A DNA stretch of 64,000 nt from Chelatococcus sp. HY11 (GTDB lineage Bacteria; Pseudomonadota; Alphaproteobacteria; Rhizobiales; Beijerinckiaceae). The DNA lies in the NCBI RefSeq assembly GCF_018398335.1, contig NZ_JAHBRX010000001.1, positions 2,782,001 through 2,846,000 on the forward strand, given 5' to 3'. The notes under the pieces are model-generated. The model had not been told where the DNA came from, ran no database searches, and saw nothing but the letters and a program-made list of their open reading frames with translations. The position numbers were made by a program, and so were the translations under genes. Shown piece by piece: positions 1 to 9,091 of the stretch; position 1 is the first letter of the stretch; each line of letters starts with the position of its first letter.

Positions 1-1092
1 TCGCCCTATGCGGTGCCGGACCCGGCCGAACCCGCTCGTCTCCGCGCCCTGGGCTTCGACCACGTCAGGCTTCCGGTGGATTTCGGCCCGCTTCTGGCAG
101 CCGACCGTACCAGCCGCGACCGACTGCTCGGCGACATCCTCCAGAGCGTCCGCAGCTATCAGGCGGCGGGCCTCGGGGTGATTGCCACCCTGATGGCGCC
201 CGGCCTCAACGGGGCATTGCCGGAAGCCTTTCTCGATGGCGTCAACGGCCGGCAGTTCCAGCGCTATCTGGCGCTCGCCACCCGTGTCGCCCGCCGGCTC
301 GACGCGCTTCCGCCCCAGCCGCCCGTGGTGCTTGAACTGCTCAACGAACCGCAGCAGGCATGCCGCGCCCACACCGGAACCGACTGGACGGCGCACCAAC
401 AGGCCCTGGTCGCGGATTTGCGCAAAGGCGGCATCAGTCTGCCGCTCCTGCTGACAGGGGGCTGCTGGTCGACGATCAAGGGGCTCGTCATGCTCGATGG
501 GGGCCTTTTCAAGGATCGGCGCAATCTGGTCAGCGCGCATTTCTACGACCCGTTCGTCTTCACCCATCAGGGCTCGACCTGGACACTCCCCTTTCTGGCG
601 GAGGTGCGTGGCGTGCCCTATCCCGCTTCGCGTGGACGTCTCGAGGACACCCTCGCCCGGACGAACGCCGCCTTCGCCGCGTCGTCCCGCTGGCCACCGG
701 CGGAACGCGACAAGCAGCGCCATGCTGCGGAGGAGGCGATCCGCTGGTATTTCACCTCCGCGCCGGGGCGGGCCGCGATCGACGAGGCCTTCGCCTCCCT
801 GAAGGCGTGGCAAGACCGCAACGATGTCGATCCAGCACAGATCGTATTCACGGAATTCGGCGCGATGCGGCCGGCGGGATCCGTCACCAGCGACGATGCC
901 TCGCGGGCACGCTGGCTTCATGACGTTTCGACAGCCCTTGCCGACAACGGCTGGGGCTGGACCCTGTGGCTCCTGAACAGCCCGCCCTTCGGGCTGGAAG
1001 GGGCGCCGGGCAACAGCTGCCCCGCGCCTGAACTGGCACAGGCGATCGGCCTGACGCTTCCGACATCCTGCCGGTCTGTGCCAAAGCGATGA
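1..1092 (+). CDS. GH5-type glycoside hydrolase, 5' end outside window
   Basis: Probable endo-acting beta-glycanase of the cellulase (GH5) family. The frame is open to the first base of the window, so the N-terminus (including any signal peptide) lies upstream. Numbering from the in-frame GTG at position 13, the acid/base glutamate sits in LLNEP (E112) and the nucleophile in FTEFGA (E281), each after a hydrophobic strand as in the GH5 barrel; a conserved-looking HFYDP lies at 176-180. The next two genes on the same strand are a Wzc/GumC-like copolymerase and a Wzy-like membrane protein, so a role in trimming or releasing an exported polysaccharide is a reasonable inference. The substrate cannot be read from the sequence. 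Confidence 0.8.
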   Translation, partial: SPYAVPDPAEPARLRALGFDHVRLPVDFGPLLAADRTSRDRLLGDILQSVRSYQAAGLGVIATLMAPGLNGALPEAFLDGVNGRQFQRYLALATRVARRLDALPPQPPVVLELLNEPQQACRAHTGTDWTAHQQALVADLRKGGISLPLLLTGGCWSTIKGLVMLDGGLFKDRRNLVSAHFYDPFVFTHQGSTWTLPFLAEVRGVPYPASRGRLEDTLARTNAAFAASSRWPPAERDKQRHAAEEAIRWYFTSAPGRAAIDEAFASLKAWQDRNDVDPAQIVFTEFGAMRPAGSVTSDDASRARWLHDVSTALADNGWGWTLWLLNSPPFGLEGAPGNSCPAPELAQAIGLTLPTSCRSVPKR

Positions 1093-1167
1093 GACCTTCC
1101 GGGGAATCCAGGACCGGGACAGGAGAGCCGCCCAACAGATGGAAAGGCGCGGAACGCACTACGTCTT

Positions 1168-1184
1168 TTTAACGCGTTGTTAAA
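1168..1184. promoter_or_regulatory. Palindrome TTTAAC-N5-GTTAAA
   Basis: Perfect 6-bp inverted repeat with a 5-base spacer, in the AT-rich part of the 272-bp gap between the GH5 gene and the copolymerase gene. It may be a regulator site or part of a promoter. No protein is assigned to it. Confidence 0.3.
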
Positions 1185-1286
1185 TCAGCAATTTTTATAG
1201 CCGCGCCTCTCCAGGGCGCTGGTTGCCCGGCCATGGCCTGCCGCTTGCTGAATAGAAGCTGTCGGTGTTCCAGACCCCGCGCGAAT

Positions 1287-1301
1287 GTCTCAAAATGAGA
1301 C
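1287..1301. promoter_or_regulatory. Palindrome GTCTCA-AAA-TGAGAC upstream of polysaccharide genes
   Basis: Perfect 6-bp arms around AAA, 64 bases before the ATG of the copolymerase gene. The site stands out in GC-rich DNA and is well placed for an operator or activator site. The binding protein is unknown. Confidence 0.4.
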
Positions 1302-1364
1302 GAAATTCAAGCATCGGGTCAGGAAAGATCAGACGGAAGCTCCTGCGGAGCCTGAGAGGCAACC

Positions 1365-3503
1365 ATGGCTGTTATGAGTTCACGCTTCGAACCCCTGGGC
1401 AACCTGCGCGCGATGAACGCGGTCAGCGAGCCCTTCATCGGCGAAGCCACGACCCGTTTCGACCCATGGGCGACGCTGCAGGGCCTGCGCCGCAGGTTGC
1501 CGCTCATCGGTGCCATCGCCGCCGCCACCACCGCTCTCGCCATTAGCTATGTCGCCGTGACGCCGTCGAAATACACCGCGACGACGCAGGTGCTGATTGA
1601 CACGCGCGGCCTGCGCATTCTCGACAATGACATCGCGAACCGGGCGACGACGGGCGACAACGACCTGATCGCCATGGAAAGCCAGCGTCAGGTCATCGAA
1701 TCCCGCAGCGTGCTGGAAAAGGTGATCGATCGGGCCGGCCTCGAGAACGATCCGCTGTTCGGCGCGCGCCCCGCCGGCCTGCGCAGCCAGGTCATGTCGA
1801 TCTTCGGCTCGGGTGAGCGCGAGGATCGCTTCTCCAAGGCCCTCAAGGCGTTGCAGAAGAGCCTGACCGTGCGCCGTGGCGATCGCTCCTTCGTCATCGA
1901 CATCGGCGTCGTGACGGAAGATCCGCAGACATCCCAGCACGTCGCCAACGCTGTCGCCGAAGTCTATATCGGCGAGGAGCAGCGCGCCCGCGCTGACGCC
2001 GTTGGCCGGGCCAACACGGCGCTTGCCGCCCGCCTCTCGGAACTCCGCGAGCGCGTCACCGTCGCGGAAGGCAAGGTCGAGGCCTACAAGAAGGATCACC
2101 GCATCATCGGGATCGATGGCGGCCGGGCTGACGAGCAGGATTTGCGCGGCCTCAACGCGCAATTGCTGGCGGCCCGGGCTCAGGTGGCGGAACTGCAGTC
2201 GCGCGTCGACCAGATCAAGTCCATCCAGAGCAACCGCGCCATCGACGCGCTCGTCCTCCCGGAGACCCTGCAGGCCAGCAGCATCACCGCTCTCAAGGAG
2301 CAGTATGCGGCCCTCATGCGCCAGCAGGCCGAGATCGGCCAGTCGCTCCTGCCGCAGCATCCGCAGATGAAGGCGATCGCCGCCCAGGCCGAGCAGATCC
2401 GCCAACTGATGCGCGCCGAGATCGGCCGTGTGGCGACAGCCACCTCCGCCAACCTCGATCGCGCCAAGGCGACTGTCGCCGACCTCGAGAAGCGCTCCGC
2501 CGCGCTCAAGGACAACGTGCTGTCCACCAACGAGACGAGCGTGCAGCTTCGCGAGCTGGAGCGTGAGGCGGATTCGTCACGCACGGTCTATGCCTCCTAT
2601 CTGCAGCGCAGCAAGGAGCTCGGCGAGCAGCAGGGAGTCGACACCAGCAACACGCGGATCATCAGCGACGCGGTCCTCCCGCGGGAACGCAGCGGCGCTT
2701 CGCCGATCCTGATCATCGCCGCCGGCTTGCTGCTCGGCGCGGGGCTCGGCACGACCCTCGCCTGGGGCCTCGACCAGGTTGACGACCGCCTGCGTGACGC
2801 CAACCAGGCGGCTGCCGCCAGCGGCCTGCCGGTTCTCGCAAGCGTCCCCGGCGCATGGCGCCGCGCGTCCGGCAGCCAGTTCAACTTCCCGGCCCCCGCC
2901 CGCGGTGGGCGCAGCACCCTGAAGACGATCGAGCGGCTCACCGTGACGAAGCCTTTCCTGCTCGGCCAGCTCGCCTTCTCGCTGGAAAGCATGCTGCCCC
3001 CCTCCGACGCGCGCACCGTCGTGATCGTCTCTCCCGATGCCAACGACCTGCGGGCCAAGATCGTGGTCGACCTGGCCGTCACCTTCACTCAGGACGGCGA
3101 GCGTACCTTGCTCGTGGACGGCGACTCCCGGGGTCGCCAGCTCTCCCAGCGCGTCCTGGCCACCGAGGTGGCGAACGGCGAGAACGTCATCACCCCGCTC
3201 CCGGCCGGCGCCAGCCTGCGTATCCTACCCATGGGCGCCACGGCCACCGGCCAGATGGCCCGTTCGCAGCGCACGATGCTCGACGACATCAGCGCCGCCG
3301 GCACTGATGCCCCGAGCCTCACCTTGATCGATGCCGCCCGGCCGCAGGACGACCTCACCGTGCAGCGCTTCATCGCCTCGGCGGATATGGTGCTCGTTCT
3401 GGTTGACCAGGGCGCCACCCGTCAGCGCGCCTTGAACGAGACGCTGGCTTCCATCCGCGCCCTGCGCCCACGCGCGGTCGGCATGGTGTTCGTTGAGGCA
3501 TAA
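1365..3503 (+). CDS. Wzc/GumC-like polysaccharide copolymerase with degenerate kinase domain
   Basis: Inner-membrane chain-length determinant for exported polysaccharide (Wzz domain, GNVR-type coiled-coil region, cytoplasmic BY-kinase-like domain), 712 aa. Transmembrane segments are predicted near 46-64 and 446-468; the periplasmic stretch between is helix-rich and ends in the GNVR-like part near 385-415. The C-terminal domain keeps the fold signature TLLVDGD (near 581-587, Walker A'-like), but the expected P-loop near 552-565 reads SPDANDLRAK, with no GK[ST], and there is no terminal tyrosine cluster. It is therefore probably a catalytically dead copolymerase. A GAGAGG ribosome-binding site precedes the ATG. 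It lies between a GH5 glycosidase gene and a Wzy-like gene. Confidence 0.85.
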   Translation: MAVMSSRFEPLGNLRAMNAVSEPFIGEATTRFDPWATLQGLRRRLPLIGAIAAATTALAISYVAVTPSKYTATTQVLIDTRGLRILDNDIANRATTGDNDLIAMESQRQVIESRSVLEKVIDRAGLENDPLFGARPAGLRSQVMSIFGSGEREDRFSKALKALQKSLTVRRGDRSFVIDIGVVTEDPQTSQHVANAVAEVYIGEEQRARADAVGRANTALAARLSELRERVTVAEGKVEAYKKDHRIIGIDGGRADEQDLRGLNAQLLAARAQVAELQSRVDQIKSIQSNRAIDALVLPETLQASSITALKEQYAALMRQQAEIGQSLLPQHPQMKAIAAQAEQIRQLMRAEIGRVATATSANLDRAKATVADLEKRSAALKDNVLSTNETSVQLRELEREADSSRTVYASYLQRSKELGEQQGVDTSNTRIISDAVLPRERSGASPILIIAAGLLLGAGLGTTLAWGLDQVDDRLRDANQAAAASGLPVLASVPGAWRRASGSQFNFPAPARGGRSTLKTIERLTVTKPFLLGQLAFSLESMLPPSDARTVVIVSPDANDLRAKIVVDLAVTFTQDGERTLLVDGDSRGRQLSQRVLATEVANGENVITPLPAGASLRILPMGATATGQMARSQRTMLDDISAAGTDAPSLTLIDAARPQDDLTVQRFIASADMVLVLVDQGATRQRALNETLASIRALRPRAVGMVFVEA

Positions 3504-3583
3504 CCCTTGCCATGGCGCGCCCCAGCGGGGGCGCCGGCTGTCTCATATGTCGATTCAGCTGGCCCCTGCGACGGCTTCACGCT

Positions 3584-4879
3584 ATGAGCGTTGCACAGAC
3601 ACCAAACAGTTATCAGACCTTGGCCATGGCTCCAGCGCAGAGCGACTTTCGCCAGTCCCTCGTGCTCCCCATTCTGCTGGCGGCGCTCGCCTTCAATTTT
3701 GCCCTGTGCTTCGTGAACACGAACGTCATGGGCGTGAGCGCCAGCATGGTCATGCTGGTCGAAGTCATGCTGGTCGGCTGCACCTTTCTGCTGATCGCCG
3801 ACCGCTCCCCCGCGCTCTATTTCGTGCTTCTCGGGATTTTCTCCTATGTCGGGGCGCTGATGCTGTTTCGCGGCGTCATCGACCCGAAGATCCTGCGCGA
3901 CCTGATGATACCGGTCGTCTTCTTCATCCTCGGCCTCAAGCGAGGCAACCTTGCGCTGGGCGACCGCGCGGTGACGTGGTCGATCCTGATCGTGCTCGGC
4001 GCCGCCTTGTTCGAATGGATGTTCCTCGACACCTTCCTCAAATATTTCGACGTCATCGGCTACTACGTGTCGCGCGGTTCGGTCGATGCCGCAGCGACAA
4101 CGGGTGAGGCCGGCCTTTTCGTCTCCGGCACACGTTTCGAGGGACGGACGCTCCTGCCTTTTCTCGGGGAGCACCGGGTGTCCTCGGTGTTCCTCGAGCC
4201 GGTTTCCGTTGGCAATTTCGGGGCCGTCGCCTTCGCCTGGGTGCTGAGCCGCGACATCCGGCGGCCTCAGGCCTTCATTTCCAAGACGCTCGCCATCATG
4301 ACGATCCTCGTGCTCGGCGACGCACGCTTCGGCATGTACCTGTGCGGGATCACGCTGGGGCTCTACCTCGTCGCGCCCCTAGTGCGCCCCGGCATGGTTT
4401 TCGTCGCGCCCTTCCTCGCCATCATCGCCCTCATCACCTATGCCTCGGTGAAGGGCAACATTGCCTGGGACAACACGATCTTCGGCCGTTTCCTGCTCGC
4501 CGGGCAGCTCATCAACACGCTTGGCCTCGGCGAAGCCATGGGGCTTGTCTACACAAGCACCGATTTCAACGACTCAGGCTATGCCTACGCTCTCTCGCAG
4601 CTCGGCGTTCTGGGCTTTGCCGGTGTTTGGGCGCTCTTCGTGTTCGTTCGCGTGCCGGAAGGCCAGCCACGACGCTTCATGCTGTTCGTCGCCTTCTACA
4701 TCATCCTGCTGCTGTGCATCAGCGTGTCCTTCGCAACCATCAAGACCGCAGCCCTGTTGTGGTTTCTCGCAGGCATCTGCGCGCGCAGCCCCGAGGCCAT
4801 GGCATGGGATATCGAGGCCAGGCGTTACACTGACAGCCTGAAAAGAACGATACGGCTCAGCCCCGCGGCCGCCACGTGA
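3584..4879 (+). CDS. Wzy/O-antigen-ligase-like polytopic membrane protein
   Basis: Membrane protein of 431 aa with about ten or more hydrophobic segments along its length and a larger polar loop around residues 155-215 (GEHRVSSVFLEP region), as in polysaccharide polymerases and O-antigen ligases of the Wzy/WaaL type. Such families have poor sequence conservation, so the call leans on topology and on the preceding Wzc-like and GH5 genes, 80 bases upstream on the same strand. The start is uncertain: the frame is also open from an ATG at 3512 and a later ATG at 3626; none has a strong ribosome-binding site. The C-terminal tail (after about residue 400) is polar and cytoplasmic-looking. Confidence 0.65.
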   Translation: MSVAQTPNSYQTLAMAPAQSDFRQSLVLPILLAALAFNFALCFVNTNVMGVSASMVMLVEVMLVGCTFLLIADRSPALYFVLLGIFSYVGALMLFRGVIDPKILRDLMIPVVFFILGLKRGNLALGDRAVTWSILIVLGAALFEWMFLDTFLKYFDVIGYYVSRGSVDAAATTGEAGLFVSGTRFEGRTLLPFLGEHRVSSVFLEPVSVGNFGAVAFAWVLSRDIRRPQAFISKTLAIMTILVLGDARFGMYLCGITLGLYLVAPLVRPGMVFVAPFLAIIALITYASVKGNIAWDNTIFGRFLLAGQLINTLGLGEAMGLVYTSTDFNDSGYAYALSQLGVLGFAGVWALFVFVRVPEGQPRRFMLFVAFYIILLLCISVSFATIKTAALLWFLAGICARSPEAMAWDIEARRYTDSLKRTIRLSPAAAT

Positions 4880-4952
4880 TGCCTTCGGGCCGACGAGGAA
4901 GCCGGCGATGAACGACGGAGCCGGCGGCCGACGAAGTTGGCTCCCGCCGCGA

Positions 4953-5312
4953 TCAGGCGCGGTTGCCAGACTTGAGCAATTTTTCAGCGATGCCGTAGAG
5001 CTTTTCGCGACGCTCCATTTCCTGCCAGACCTCGTCCGGGACGATGCCGGTTTCCGCCCAGAGGACGGTGAGATGATAAAGCAGATCCGCGCTCTCGCGG
5101 ATGACTTGGATACGGTCGCCCTGGACGGCGTCCAGCCCCACTTCCGCCGCCTCCTCGACCAGCTTCTTCGCCATTTTGGCGACGCCCTCCTGGGCAAGCT
5201 TGACCGTGCGTGGGGCGCCCTGTCCATGACGCTTGATCGCGAGGACCGCTTCATAGAGGCGCTCTATGCAGTCGTTCCCCGCCGCCAGCTCCGCTTCGTT
5301 CCTATGCTTCAT
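4953..5312 (-). CDS. hisE: HisE-like phosphoribosyl-ATP pyrophosphohydrolase (MazG superfamily)
   Basis: All-alpha NTP pyrophosphohydrolase of about 119 aa. The metal-binding glutamates appear as EEAAE (53-57) and ESADLLYHL (73-81, E73 and D76), as in HisE, which hydrolyses phosphoribosyl-ATP to phosphoribosyl-AMP in histidine synthesis. The gene stands alone, not beside hisF/hisA as hisE usually does in alphaproteobacteria, so it may be a second paralogue with another nucleotide substrate. An upstream ATG at 5366 would add 18 residues; neither start has a clear ribosome-binding site. Family assignment is good, physiological substrate uncertain. Confidence 0.7.
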   Translation of the reverse strand: MKHRNEAELAAGNDCIERLYEAVLAIKRHGQGAPRTVKLAQEGVAKMAKKLVEEAAEVGLDAVQGDRIQVIRESADLLYHLTVLWAETGIVPDEVWQEMERREKLYGIAEKLLKSGNRA

Positions 5313-5528
5313 CGTGTTCTTGTCCGCGATGTCGCTATCGCGTTCCCCTCGTGACAAAACTGCCATGTCAGCTTCGATACTACCTCGCCGCGTTGAATCA
5401 ATATCGAATCAGAAATCACGCTTTATAGTTGATATAAGAAACAAAAATACAACCATAGCGCATTGTTATTGACGGTTCGATGACGGGTGGGACGTGTTGC
5501 CCAGGCAATGTAGGTGTTCGTCGTCCGA

Positions 5529-6077
5529 CTACCCGGCAAGATGCCGGAATGCCGCGACCACCTGCTCGTAGACCGGCCGCTTGAAGGGCACGACGAGCTG
5601 CGGCAAATGTGCCATCGGCTCCCAACGCCAATCTTCGAATTCGGGCTTGTGGGCACCGCCGCCGGGCGTGCGAATATCGATCTCGCTCTCATCGCCTGTA
5701 AAGGCGAGCGCGAACCACTTCTGCGTCTGGCCGCGATAACGCCCCTTCCAAGCCTTGCCGATCAGCTCCGACGGCAGGTCATAATCGAACCACTCCGACG
5801 CTTCAGCCAGAAGGCGCGACGAACGAACATTCGTCTCCTCGTAGAGTTCACGATAGGCCGCCGTCAGCGGGTCCTCGCCGTCATCGATCCCGCCCTGCGG
5901 CATCTGCCACGCGAAAGTGGCGGCAACGCCTTCCGGATCATTCCCGGACGCGCGCCGCCCGACAAAGACCTCACCGCGGGCATTCAGCAGCATCACCCCG
6001 ACACAGGGGCGATAGGGCAAGGCGGCCTTCTCGGTGGGGCTCAGACCGGCCCCTGCTTTGGCATTCTTGTCCGCCAT
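5529..6077 (-). CDS. rppH: RNA pyrophosphohydrolase RppH (Nudix)
   Basis: Removes pyrophosphate from 5'-triphosphorylated RNA, or hydrolyses dinucleoside polyphosphates. The protein is 182 aa. The Nudix box runs from GGIDDGEDP to RELYEETNV (about 62-84) and the following [12 protein letters not shown] and KWF motifs are typical of the RppH/IalA group. The ATG at 6077 has a GGGAGAG site five bases upstream, so it is preferred to the longer frame starting at 6140. It lies downstream of ctpA on the same strand, separated by a terminator-like hairpin, so it probably has its own promoter. Confidence 0.9.
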   Translation of the reverse strand: MADKNAKAGAGLSPTEKAALPYRPCVGVMLLNARGEVFVGRRASGNDPEGVAATFAWQMPQGGIDDGEDPLTAAYRELYEETNVRSSRLLAEASEWFDYDLPSELIGKAWKGRYRGQTQKWFALAFTGDESEIDIRTPGGGAHKPEFEDWRWEPMAHLPQLVVPFKRPVYEQVVAAFRHLAG

Positions 6078-6140
6078 GAAGCTCTCCCTCGGACGCTCGC
6101 CGACAGGAAGGAGATCGTGCCGGCCGTTGCGAAAACGCAC

Positions 6141-6170
6141 ACGGCCCCCGCGCGGTTGCGCGGGGGCCGT
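6141..6170 (-). terminator. Strong hairpin, probable terminator after ctpA
   Basis: Perfect 13-bp GC-rich stem with a 4-base loop (arm ACGGCCCCCGCGC). Read on the minus strand, it is followed within a few bases by TTTT. It lies about 130 bases past the ctpA stop and before rppH, so it may end the envC-ctpA transcript. Confidence 0.6.
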
Positions 6171-6298
6171 ACTGAACAGTAACTGACGCAGTCTTACAGG
6201 GCGGCAGCCAAGGGATCAATTCCCGTATCGGCCAGTCGGTTCAGGCCCAGCCTGCCGAGCCTTAGCTTGAACCACTCTCGCCCAAGGTGCCCCTGCGG

Positions 6299-7651
6299 TC
6301 AGTTCTTGGCAGGAGCCGCATTGTCCTTTTGGGCCCCCGACGCATCGGCCTTCTTCGACTGCAGGGCCGGATTGGCCTTGCCGCGCAGGAGGTCGAAGGC
6401 GGCGATCAACTGGTCGTCCTTGGAGGGATCCGTCGGGACATAGGCCGAAGAAGCGCCGCGCTCGTCGTCGCTGTTCTTCAGATGGCCGCGAAGACCGGCT
6501 TCACCCTTGTTTTCGTCCCGGCCCTTCAGCTCATCCGGCACATTCGGCACGACCTCGATGTCGGGATCGATGCCACGTGCCTGAATGGAACGTCCGGATG
6601 GCGTGTAGTAGCGGGCGGTCGTCAGGCGCAGCGCGCCGTTCGAACCGAGCGGAATGATCGTCTGCACGGAACCCTTGCCGAAGGAACGGGTGCCGAGCAC
6701 CGTCGCGCGCTTGTGGTCCTGGAGCGCACCGGCCACGATCTCCGAGGCGGAGGCGGAGCCGCCGTTGACAAGCACCACGACGGGCTTGCCCTTCGCCAGA
6801 TCGCCGAGCTTCGCATTGAAGCGCTGCGTCTCGTCCGCGTTGCGTCCTCGCGTCGAGACGATCTCGCCGCGATCAAGGAAGGCATCGGACACCAGGATCG
6901 CCTGATCGAGGAGGCCGCCCGGATTGTTACGCAGGTCGATCACATAACCCTTGAGCTTGTCCTGCGGGATGGCAGCCGCGATTTTCTCGATGCCGTCCTT
7001 CAGGTTCTCGAAGGTCTGCTCGTTGAACTGGGAGACGCGGAGATAGCCGACGTCGTCCTCCTCGCGGAAGCGCACCGCCTTGATGCGGATCACGTCGCGC
7101 GTCAGGGTCACGTCCAGCGGGTCCTTCTGGCCGGAGCGGATGACCTTGAGCTTCACGTCGGTCTTGACCGGGCCGCGCATCTTGTCCACGGCCTGGTTCA
7201 GGGTGAGCCCCTGAACCTGCTCGCCATCGATCGTCGTGATGACGTCGTTCGCCAGGATGCCGGCGCGCGCCGCAGGCGTGTCGTCGATGGGGCTCACCAC
7301 CTTGATGAGACCATCTTCCATCGTCACCTCGATGCCAAGGCCACCGAACTCACCGCGGGTCTGCACCTGCATGTCGCGGTAGCTCTTGGCGTCCATGTAG
7401 CTCGAATGCGGATCGAGCGAGGACAGCATGCCGCTGATCGCGGCTTCCACCACCTTGCTCTCATCCGGCTTTTCCACATAGTCCGACCGGATCTTTTCGA
7501 ATACGTCGCCGAACAACGTCAACTGACGATAGGTCTCAGCGGACGCGGCAATCGCACTCGTGCTCGTCAGAAGAGGCGACTGCGTGGCGACTACGGCGGC
7601 ACTCGCGCCGATCAGTGCGCCAACCATCACGAGAGTAACTTTACGCATCAT
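6299..7651 (-). CDS. ctpA: C-terminal processing peptidase CtpA (S41)
   Basis: Periplasmic serine protease of the tail-specific family, 450 aa. It has an N-terminal signal sequence (hydrophobic about 4-26), a PDZ domain (about 97-185, with the GLGIEV carboxylate-binding loop) and an S41 catalytic domain. The nucleophile lies in GGSASASE (Ser near 301) and the general-base lysine in SFGKGS (Lys near 326). The ATG at 7651 overlaps the stop of the upstream EnvC-like gene by four bases (ATGA) and has an AAGG site, hence the chosen start. Activators of murein amidases and Ctp proteases both act in wall remodelling, so translational coupling of the two fits a shared job. Confidence 0.93.
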   Translation of the reverse strand: MMRKVTLVMVGALIGASAAVVATQSPLLTSTSAIAASAETYRQLTLFGDVFEKIRSDYVEKPDESKVVEAAISGMLSSLDPHSSYMDAKSYRDMQVQTRGEFGGLGIEVTMEDGLIKVVSPIDDTPAARAGILANDVITTIDGEQVQGLTLNQAVDKMRGPVKTDVKLKVIRSGQKDPLDVTLTRDVIRIKAVRFREEDDVGYLRVSQFNEQTFENLKDGIEKIAAAIPQDKLKGYVIDLRNNPGGLLDQAILVSDAFLDRGEIVSTRGRNADETQRFNAKLGDLAKGKPVVVLVNGGSASASEIVAGALQDHKRATVLGTRSFGKGSVQTIIPLGSNGALRLTTARYYTPSGRSIQARGIDPDIEVVPNVPDELKGRDENKGEAGLRGHLKNSDDERGASSAYVPTDPSKDDQLIAAFDLLRGKANPALQSKKADASGAQKDNAAPAKN

Positions 7652-9015
7652 CCGCGTACCTTTTCGCCTTGCGATTTCGCCCACCACGGGCTCGGATCGA
7701 TCGATCCACCGTCCTTGCGGAACTCCACATAGAGAACGGGACCGTTCGATCCGCCTACAAAAGCCGTTGAAAGCGGCGACGCCGTTTCACCCATGACAGC
7801 CACCGGCTCTCCCGCCAGCACGAACTGCCCGAGTGCCACGTTGATCCGTTCCATTCCGGCTAGCAATATATAGTACCCGCCACCGGCGTTGATGATCAAG
7901 AGTTGTCCGAAGGAACGGAACGGCCCCGCGAAAGCCACCCAGCCATCCGCTGGCGAGGCAACGGTCGCCGCCGGGCGCGTCGCCAGGGATATGCCCTTGG
8001 TCGTACCGCCGAAGCCGTCAGATGCGCCAAAATCACGCAATCTTGAGCCGCTGACGGGCAGCGGCAGCAGGCCCCGTGCCTCCGCGAAGGCGATCTTGGG
8101 CGAGAGGCGCGCGGGGTCACGAAATGCCGTGCCGGCAAGGTTTTCCTGACCTGTCTGAGCCGCCGCCGCGCGTCGCGCCGCCTCTGCCGCGCGTTGGGCG
8201 GAGGCGATTTCGCTCTCCATGCGATCGATCAAATCTTTGAGGTTCTGGGCCTGGGACGACAGCACGGCAACGCGCGATGCCTCGTTGCCCGCCGTTTTTT
8301 CCACATCGCCAAGCTGCTGCTGGCGTGCTGTGACGAGCCCAGAAAGCCGCGCCCGCTCCCCGGCAAGCGTCGCGAGATCGGTCTTCAAAGCTTCGCGATC
8401 ATGGGCGATCGTCTCGCGCAGACGCACGAGTTCGGCGAGATCGGAAGCCAGAGCCTCCGTTTCTGCCTTCAATTCAGGCACCACGGCGCCGAGCAGGATC
8501 GAGCTGCGCACAGCCTCGAGCATGTCGTCGGGATGGACCAGCACCGCCGGCGGTGGCCGCCGTCCCATCCGCTGCAAGGCGGCCAGCACCTCGACGATCA
8601 CGTCACGGCGGCCAGCGAGGGAGCGGCGAATCGCCTGCTCGCTCGCATTCAGCACGGATAGACGCTGCTCGATCTGGCTGACCCGTGTCTCCGCGGCCGT
8701 CGCGCGCTGATTCGTCTCGATCAGCGCTGCGTTCAGCCGTGAGCGATCCGCCTGCAGCGACGCGATCTCCTCATCGAGCTTGGCCCTGGCTTCAGCACGG
8801 GCGCGCATCTCGTTCTCGATCGCCTTGAGCTCTTCCTCGCGCTGGAGCTTGTCCTCCTGGGCGCGCTGCGCCTGTTCAAGCGGCGCATAAGGCGTCGCCG
8901 GCGCACCCGTCTGAGCCCAAGCTTGCGTGGCAATCGGCGCCCCCGCGGCGACCGAGGCCATTGCCAGCCGGGCTGCAAAACGTTTGCCCGTCGAGAGGCA
9001 GGACATCAAAGGCAA
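7648..9015 (-). CDS. EnvC-like murein hydrolase activator (degenerate LytM/M23)
   Basis: Periplasmic protein of 455 aa with a signal peptide (cleavage near AWAQ, about 32-35), long coiled-coil regions (about 45-135 and 185-295) and a C-terminal M23 domain. The usual zinc ligands are missing: the first-histidine region reads TKGISLAT and the HxH region reads YYILLAGM, as expected for EnvC-type activators that switch on amidases without cutting peptidoglycan. It overlaps ctpA by four bases. Rhizobiales carry this gene between rlmH and ctpA. Confidence 0.88.
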   Translation of the reverse strand: MPLMSCLSTGKRFAARLAMASVAAGAPIATQAWAQTGAPATPYAPLEQAQRAQEDKLQREEELKAIENEMRARAEARAKLDEEIASLQADRSRLNAALIETNQRATAAETRVSQIEQRLSVLNASEQAIRRSLAGRRDVIVEVLAALQRMGRRPPPAVLVHPDDMLEAVRSSILLGAVVPELKAETEALASDLAELVRLRETIAHDREALKTDLATLAGERARLSGLVTARQQQLGDVEKTAGNEASRVAVLSSQAQNLKDLIDRMESEIASAQRAAEAARRAAAAQTGQENLAGTAFRDPARLSPKIAFAEARGLLPLPVSGSRLRDFGASDGFGGTTKGISLATRPAATVASPADGWVAFAGPFRSFGQLLIINAGGGYYILLAGMERINVALGQFVLAGEPVAVMGETASPLSTAFVGGSNGPVLYVEFRKDGGSIDPSPWWAKSQGEKVRG

Positions 9016-9091
9016 AGGCGAGCTCTTAAAAGCATTATGAAATCTGGCGATCCGGCGGCATCCAAGGCGACCGCCCGCTTGCGCGAATCGA

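Noticed and set aside
6287-7732. 481-codon open frame on the plus strand
   Set aside because: Antisense to ctpA, whose catalytic motifs are intact. No domain seen.
7648-9015. Active M23 endopeptidase
   Set aside because: The zinc-ligand positions are replaced (GIS and YYI patterns), which fits an EnvC-type activator.
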